The notes beneath the pieces were generated by a model, which saw only the letters and a program-made list of their open reading frames with translations, was not told where the DNA came from and ran no database searches. This document shows positions 60,957 to 64,000 of a DNA stretch of 64,000 nucleotides, piece after piece; positions within the stretch are counted from its first letter, which is position 1; every line of letters starts with the position of its first letter. Source of the DNA: Bordetella genomosp. 13 (lineage in GTDB: Bacteria > Pseudomonadota > Gammaproteobacteria > Burkholderiales > Burkholderiaceae_B); contig NZ_VEHL01000010.1 of assembly GCF_007679965.1 (NCBI RefSeq), positions 246,844 through 310,843 of the forward strand, written 5' to 3'. The position numbers and the translations under genes are program-made.

Positions 60957-62453
60957 ATGCAGCAGATCCTGTGTCCCCAGTGCGGCGCGCCGGTCAGGTT
61001 CCAGTCGGCCGCGTCGGTCATGGCCGTGTGCGGCGCGTGCCGCAGCACCCTGCTGAAGGATGCCGAGTCGGTGCGTCGCATCGGCACCATGTCCGAGGTG
61101 CTGGAAGACTACTCGCCCATCCAGATCGGCACCGCCGGCCAGTTCGAGGGCAAGCGCTTCGACGTCATCGGCCGCCTGCAACTGCGCTACGACGACGGCT
61201 TCTGGAACGAGTGGTACCTGTGGTTCGAGGACGGCCGCGACGGTTGGCTGTCCGACGCCTCGGGGCAATATGCCGTCACCCGGCAGCGCGCCGCCAAGGA
61301 AGTAATGGGCGACCTGCCCGCCTTCGAGTCCATCCGGCCCGACGACAAGCTCAACCTGACGGGGCGGCTGTTCAGCGCGGCCGACGTGCGCACGGCCCGC
61401 AGCACCGGCGGCCAGGGCGAGCTGCCCTTCGCGGTGCCCGACGGCGGCTGGGAAGCCCGGGTGGCCGATTTCCGGTTCAGCGACGACTTCCTCACGCTGG
61501 ACTATTCCGACGGCCAGACGCCGGCGATCTACGTGGGCAAGGCCATCGGGCTGGACGCGCTGCAACGCGGCTCGCTGCGTCCCGAGCACCTGATCGAAGA
61601 GGCCTCGGGTGTCTTCCAGGGCCGCATCCAGGCGCTGGACTGCCCCAACTGCGGCGCGCCCATCTCCTTCGCGGCGGCGGTGGCCACGCAGGTCAACTGC
61701 CCGTCGTGCCAATCGGTGGTGGACTGCAGCGGCGACACCGCCGTGGTGATCGCGAAGCAGCGCGAGGTTGCGGCCTTCAAGACCACGCTGGCGCTGGGCG
61801 AGAAGGCCACGATCAACGGCAACGACTACACGCTGATCGGCCTGATGCGGTGCACCGACTCCGATCCGGAAGAGCCCTACGTCTGGATCGAGTATCTGCT
61901 GCACAGCCTGCAGGCGGGGTTCCTGTGGCTGGTCGAGACCGACGACGGCTGGAGCCGCGCCAAGGTCTGCGACCGCTGGCCCGTCTACACCAAGACCGGC
62001 ACCACCGTGCTGCTGAACGACCAGAAGTACACCAAGGACGAGGAATACACTTCGACCGTGGAGGTCGCGCTGGGCGCCTTCAACTGGCGGGTCCGGCAGG
62101 GCTACACCACCCGAATCACCGACTATGCCGGAACCGCGACCAAGGGCCCCAGCACGCTGACGCGCGAACAGACCGATGAAGAACTGGGCTGGTCCGCCTC
62201 CAATGCCGTGCAGCCCGCGCAACTGGCCGAATGGTTCAAGCGCCCCGAGCTGGGCGACTCGGCCAGCGCGGCCAAGGCGAAGCGCGGCAAGAGCACCCTG
62301 GGCGGCCCGGCCTGGATCGCCACCATGGCGTTGCTGTTCCTGAATTTCGGCAGCATCTTCGACGGCGGATTTCTCTACATGCTGTTGGGCCTGTTCTTCA
62401 TCTGGATGCCGCTGATCGCGATCAAGCTGCTGTGGAAGAGGCCCGCCCCATGA
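60957..62453 (+). CDS. Double zinc-ribbon, double DUF4178 membrane protein
   Basis: 498 aa. Two repeats of zinc ribbon plus DUF4178: ribbon 1 Cys6, Cys9, Cys25, Cys28 with DUF4178 about 60-200 (FDVIGRLQLRYDDGFWNEWY; WLSDASGQYAVT); ribbon 2 Cys229, Cys232, Cys248, Cys251 with DUF4178 about 285-415 (YTLIGLMRCTDSDPEEPYVW). The C-terminus has two hydrophobic segments (about 448-490), anchoring it in the inner membrane with the ribbons cytoplasmic. Function unknown. Tenth nt after the SPFH stop; its own stop overlaps the small downstream gene as ATGA. Confidence 0.88.
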   Translation: MQQILCPQCGAPVRFQSAASVMAVCGACRSTLLKDAESVRRIGTMSEVLEDYSPIQIGTAGQFEGKRFDVIGRLQLRYDDGFWNEWYLWFEDGRDGWLSDASGQYAVTRQRAAKEVMGDLPAFESIRPDDKLNLTGRLFSAADVRTARSTGGQGELPFAVPDGGWEARVADFRFSDDFLTLDYSDGQTPAIYVGKAIGLDALQRGSLRPEHLIEEASGVFQGRIQALDCPNCGAPISFAAAVATQVNCPSCQSVVDCSGDTAVVIAKQREVAAFKTTLALGEKATINGNDYTLIGLMRCTDSDPEEPYVWIEYLLHSLQAGFLWLVETDDGWSRAKVCDRWPVYTKTGTTVLLNDQKYTKDEEYTSTVEVALGAFNWRVRQGYTTRITDYAGTATKGPSTLTREQTDEELGWSASNAVQPAQLAEWFKRPELGDSASAAKAKRGKSTLGGPAWIATMALLFLNFGSIFDGGFLYMLLGLFFIWMPLIAIKLLWKRPAP

Positions 62454-62602
62454 TCGGCCGCATCCTGTACATCATCTATCTGGTCATCATCGTGGGCAAC
62501 ATCACGCTGACCAACTTCTCCAGCGCCAAGTCCGGCGGCTCCAGTTGGGGCGGCTCGACCTCGGGTCGCTCGGGCTGGTCTTCCGGTGGCTCGCACAAAT
62601 GA
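62450..62602 (+). CDS. 50-aa membrane peptide with Gly/Ser tail
   Basis: Begins MIGRILYIIYLVIIVGNITL, one hydrophobic helix (about 4-20), followed by a Ser/Gly/Trp-rich tail (SSWGGSTSGRSGWSSGGSHK). Not recognised as a named family. Evidence that it is real: ATGA overlap with the upstream DUF4178 stop, ATGA overlap with the downstream speD start, and clear protein-like composition. The tail resembles the glycine-rich ends of small membrane proteins in DUF4178/DUF350 neighbourhoods. Likely a small subunit of the membrane complex. Confidence 0.7.
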   Translation: MIGRILYIIYLVIIVGNITLTNFSSAKSGGSSWGGSTSGRSGWSSGGSHK

Positions 62603-62655
62603 GCGCGCCGGGCCGCGCCAAGCGCGAGTACCGACGTACGCAGCACGAAAGTGCC
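62599..62655 (+). repeat. Dispersed 57-bp repeat, copy B (inside speD 5' end)
   Basis: Second copy of the element at 22338-22394, same orientation, 46 of 57 identical by eye. Most differences change the encoded residue in the speD frame, which argues for similarity as DNA or RNA rather than as peptide. The GCAC-GAAA-GTGC hairpin sits 4 nt before the alternative ATG at 62656. Confidence 0.65.
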
Positions 62656-63036
62656 GGCATGATCGCGCACGGGCCGGCCGCGTCCGGCCGGCATTTGCTG
62701 GCCGACCTGCACGGCATGGAGGCCGGCATGCTGCGCGATGCCGATCGCATCGAGACCCTGCTGGTGGCGGCCGCGCGTGCGGCGGGCGCGCACGTGCTGG
62801 GCTCGCATTTCCACCATTTCGGCGGCCAGGCCGGCGTGACCGGCGTGGTCGTGCTGGGCGAGTCCCATCTCAGCATCCACACCTGGCCCGAGCATGGCTT
62901 CGCCGCGCTGGACGTGTTCATGTGCGGCGAAGCGCGGCCCGAACTGGCGCTGCAGCACGTGCAGGCGGGCCTGGCCCCCGAACGCGTGACATTGACCTCG
63001 GTCGAACGCGGCGTGCGGACGGCATTGCCCGCCTGA
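62599..63036 (+). CDS. speD: S-adenosylmethionine decarboxylase proenzyme (SpeD, prokaryotic short type)
   Basis: Self-cleaving pyruvoyl enzyme producing decarboxylated AdoMet, the aminopropyl donor for spermidine synthase. In the 145-aa frame the processing site is Glu88-Ser89 in GESHLSIHTWPEHG; His94 and Cys109 (FMCGE) complete the set, with the same spacing as Thermotoga SpeD (Ser63, His68, Cys83). The family normally begins near GRHLLADLHG (residue 30). The first 19 residues are encoded by a dispersed repeat, so the ATG at 62656 (126 aa) is an alternative start; 62599 is kept because it overlaps the preceding stop (ATGA). Last gene of the operon. Confidence 0.92.
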   Translation: MSAPGRAKREYRRTQHESAGMIAHGPAASGRHLLADLHGMEAGMLRDADRIETLLVAAARAAGAHVLGSHFHHFGGQAGVTGVVVLGESHLSIHTWPEHGFAALDVFMCGEARPELALQHVQAGLAPERVTLTSVERGVRTALPA

Positions 63037-63121
63037 TTCCGCCTGCAACGGCACGGCGGCGCCCCCGCACCACGCATCGCCGTGCCCGCGGCGGCGCCGG
63101 CAACCTGCCCGCCTGACGGCA

Positions 63122-63156
63122 AACGGGCCTCGCGCCGTCATGGCGCGAGGCCCGTT
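63122..63156. terminator. Bidirectional terminator between speD and maeB
   Basis: A perfect 15-bp stem, AACGGGCCTCGCGCC / GGCGCGAGGCCCGTT with a 5-nt loop, lies in the 190-nt convergent gap between speD and maeB. T-tracts are short on both sides (TT then CAAGGTCTT on plus; TTTG on minus). Confidence 0.7.
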
Positions 63157-63226
63157 CAAGGTCTTATCCGGCACCTGCCCCATCCAAACGATGGCGCAGG
63201 CCCGGTAGCCACGCACGGATCGGCGA

Positions 63227-64000
63227 TCAGCCCGCCGACGCCTCCACGCGATTGGCCTCGATGACGGTCAGCGCCGCCATGTTCACGATGCGGCGCACCG
63301 TGGCGCTGGAGGTCAGGATCTGTACCGGCGCGTTCACGCCCAGCAGGAACGGGCCGATCGCCACGTTCGCGCCCGCCGTGGCCTTCAGCAGGTTGTACGC
63401 GATGTTGCCCGAGTCCACGTTGGGGCAGACCAGCAGGTTGGCCTGTCCCTTGAGCGTGGACGACGGCAGGATGCGCAGGCGCAACGCTTCGTCCAGCGCG
63501 CAGTCGCCATGCATCTCGCCGTCGATCTCCAGATCGGGCGCGACCTCGCGCACCTTTTCCAGCGCCGCGCGCATCTTGGCGCCCGAGCTGGAACTGCCGG
63601 TGCCGAAGTTCGAACGCGACAGCAGCGCCACCTTCGGCGCCAGGTTGAGCTGCGCCATCTGGCGCGCGCCTGCCACCGTGAACTCGGCGATCTGCTCGGC
63701 CGTGGGATCGTCGTTGACGTGCGTATCCACCAACGCCACCGTGCGCTCGTCCAGCAGCAGGATGTTCATGGCGGCATAGGTATTGGCGCCCGGGCGCTTG
63801 CCGATGACTTCGTCGACGAAGCGCAGGTGCTCGTGGTAGGCGCCCACGGTGCCGCAGACCATGCCATCCGCATCGCCCACGCGCACCATCATGGCGCCGA
63901 TCAGCGTCAGGCGGCGGCGCATTTCCACGCGCGCCATTTCCTTGGTGATGCCGCGCCGGCACATCAGCTCCCAGTACGTCGTCCAGTACTGGTGGAAGCG
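63227..64000 (-). CDS. maeB: NADP-dependent malic enzyme, C-terminal phosphotransacetylase-like domain (partial)
   Basis: The C-terminal 257 residues of a MaeB-type malic enzyme; the N-terminus lies beyond the window. The upstream reading HQYWTTYWELMCRRGITKEM shows that the frame continues past base 64000. Seen: the PTA-like domain with MVCGTVGAYHEHLRFVDEVI, VDTHVNDDPTAEQIAEF, ALLSRSNFGTGSSSSGAKMR, NLLVCPNVDSGNIAYNLLKA and GPFLLGVNAPVQIL. In MaeB this domain is regulatory (acetyl-CoA), not a transacetylase. A free-standing Pta is less likely given the WTTYWELM junction typical of MaeB. Confidence 0.9.
   Translation of the reverse strand, partial: RFHQYWTTYWELMCRRGITKEMARVEMRRRLTLIGAMMVRVGDADGMVCGTVGAYHEHLRFVDEVIGKRPGANTYAAMNILLLDERTVALVDTHVNDDPTAEQIAEFTVAGARQMAQLNLAPKVALLSRSNFGTGSSSSGAKMRAALEKVREVAPDLEIDGEMHGDCALDEALRLRILPSSTLKGQANLLVCPNVDSGNIAYNLLKATAGANVAIGPFLLGVNAPVQILTSSATVRRIVNMAALTVIEANRVEASAG

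Overview
The window is high-GC, densely packed bacterial DNA. Its gene content points to a betaproteobacterium of the family Alcaligenaceae, most likely Bordetella or Achromobacter. The clues are a Bug-type tricarboxylate transporter receptor, an AtuA-like operon, a Burkholderiales-type trimeric porin, many LysR regulators, a KpsMTE/Wza capsule exporter and an oxyR-recG pair. This is inferred from families and gene order; no rRNA or tRNA gene is present to confirm it.

Layout. (1) 1-6.2 kb, minus strand: a capsule-export operon read as SDR enzyme, lipoteichoic-acid-synthase-like transferase, kpsE, kpsD/wza, kpsM and kpsT (cut by the window start). (2) 6.2-12.4 kb: dps, a divergent porin, a decayed Rpn-type nuclease remnant, then recG-oxyR with ridA upstream. 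(3) 12.4-20.2 kb: a LysR regulator divergent from a catabolic operon (AtuA-like pair, Bug receptor, tannase-family lipoprotein, large alpha/beta-hydrolase lipoprotein). (4) 20.4-29.1 kb: ferredoxin reductase, an SMR exporter with a divergent TetR regulator, a Fur-box-preceded ferric-iron ABC transporter, and two pirins with a divergent LysR regulator. (5) 29.2-33.5 kb: glnA-ntrB-ntrC, with a textbook sigma-54 promoter and NtrC half-sites in front of glnA. (6) 33.5-48.4 kb: hemW and rdgB, then an 11-kb block (EAL-CBS-GGDEF protein, SDR, gutted NimT-like transporter beside its AraC regulator, chemoreceptor, LysR with acyl-CoA dehydrogenase and MmgE/PrpD, DUF2844-DUF3443 pair), then rph and divergent yicC. 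Because rph-rdgB-hemW is usually contiguous, the block looks inserted into that operon. (7) 49-56.1 kb: a chemoreceptor with a C-terminal sensor, then a serine protease-MoxR-DUF58-VWA operon and a divergent second VWA gene. (8) 56.3-63.0 kb: a divergent polyamine-flavoured membrane cluster: Tat-exported flavin amine oxidase plus membrane spermidine-synthase-like protein on one side; DUF350, SPFH/SHOCT, DUF4178, a 50-aa Gly/Ser membrane peptide and AdoMet decarboxylase on the other. (9) The end of maeB closes the window.

The most interesting items are: the 56.3-63.0 kb cluster as a candidate membrane system that makes or uses aminopropyl groups; the DUF3443 lipoprotein, which carries pepsin-like paired Asp motifs; a 57-bp dispersed repeat that forms both the sequence after tetR and the N-terminal extension of speD; and two gene remnants (Rpn-type, NimT-type) that record local decay.
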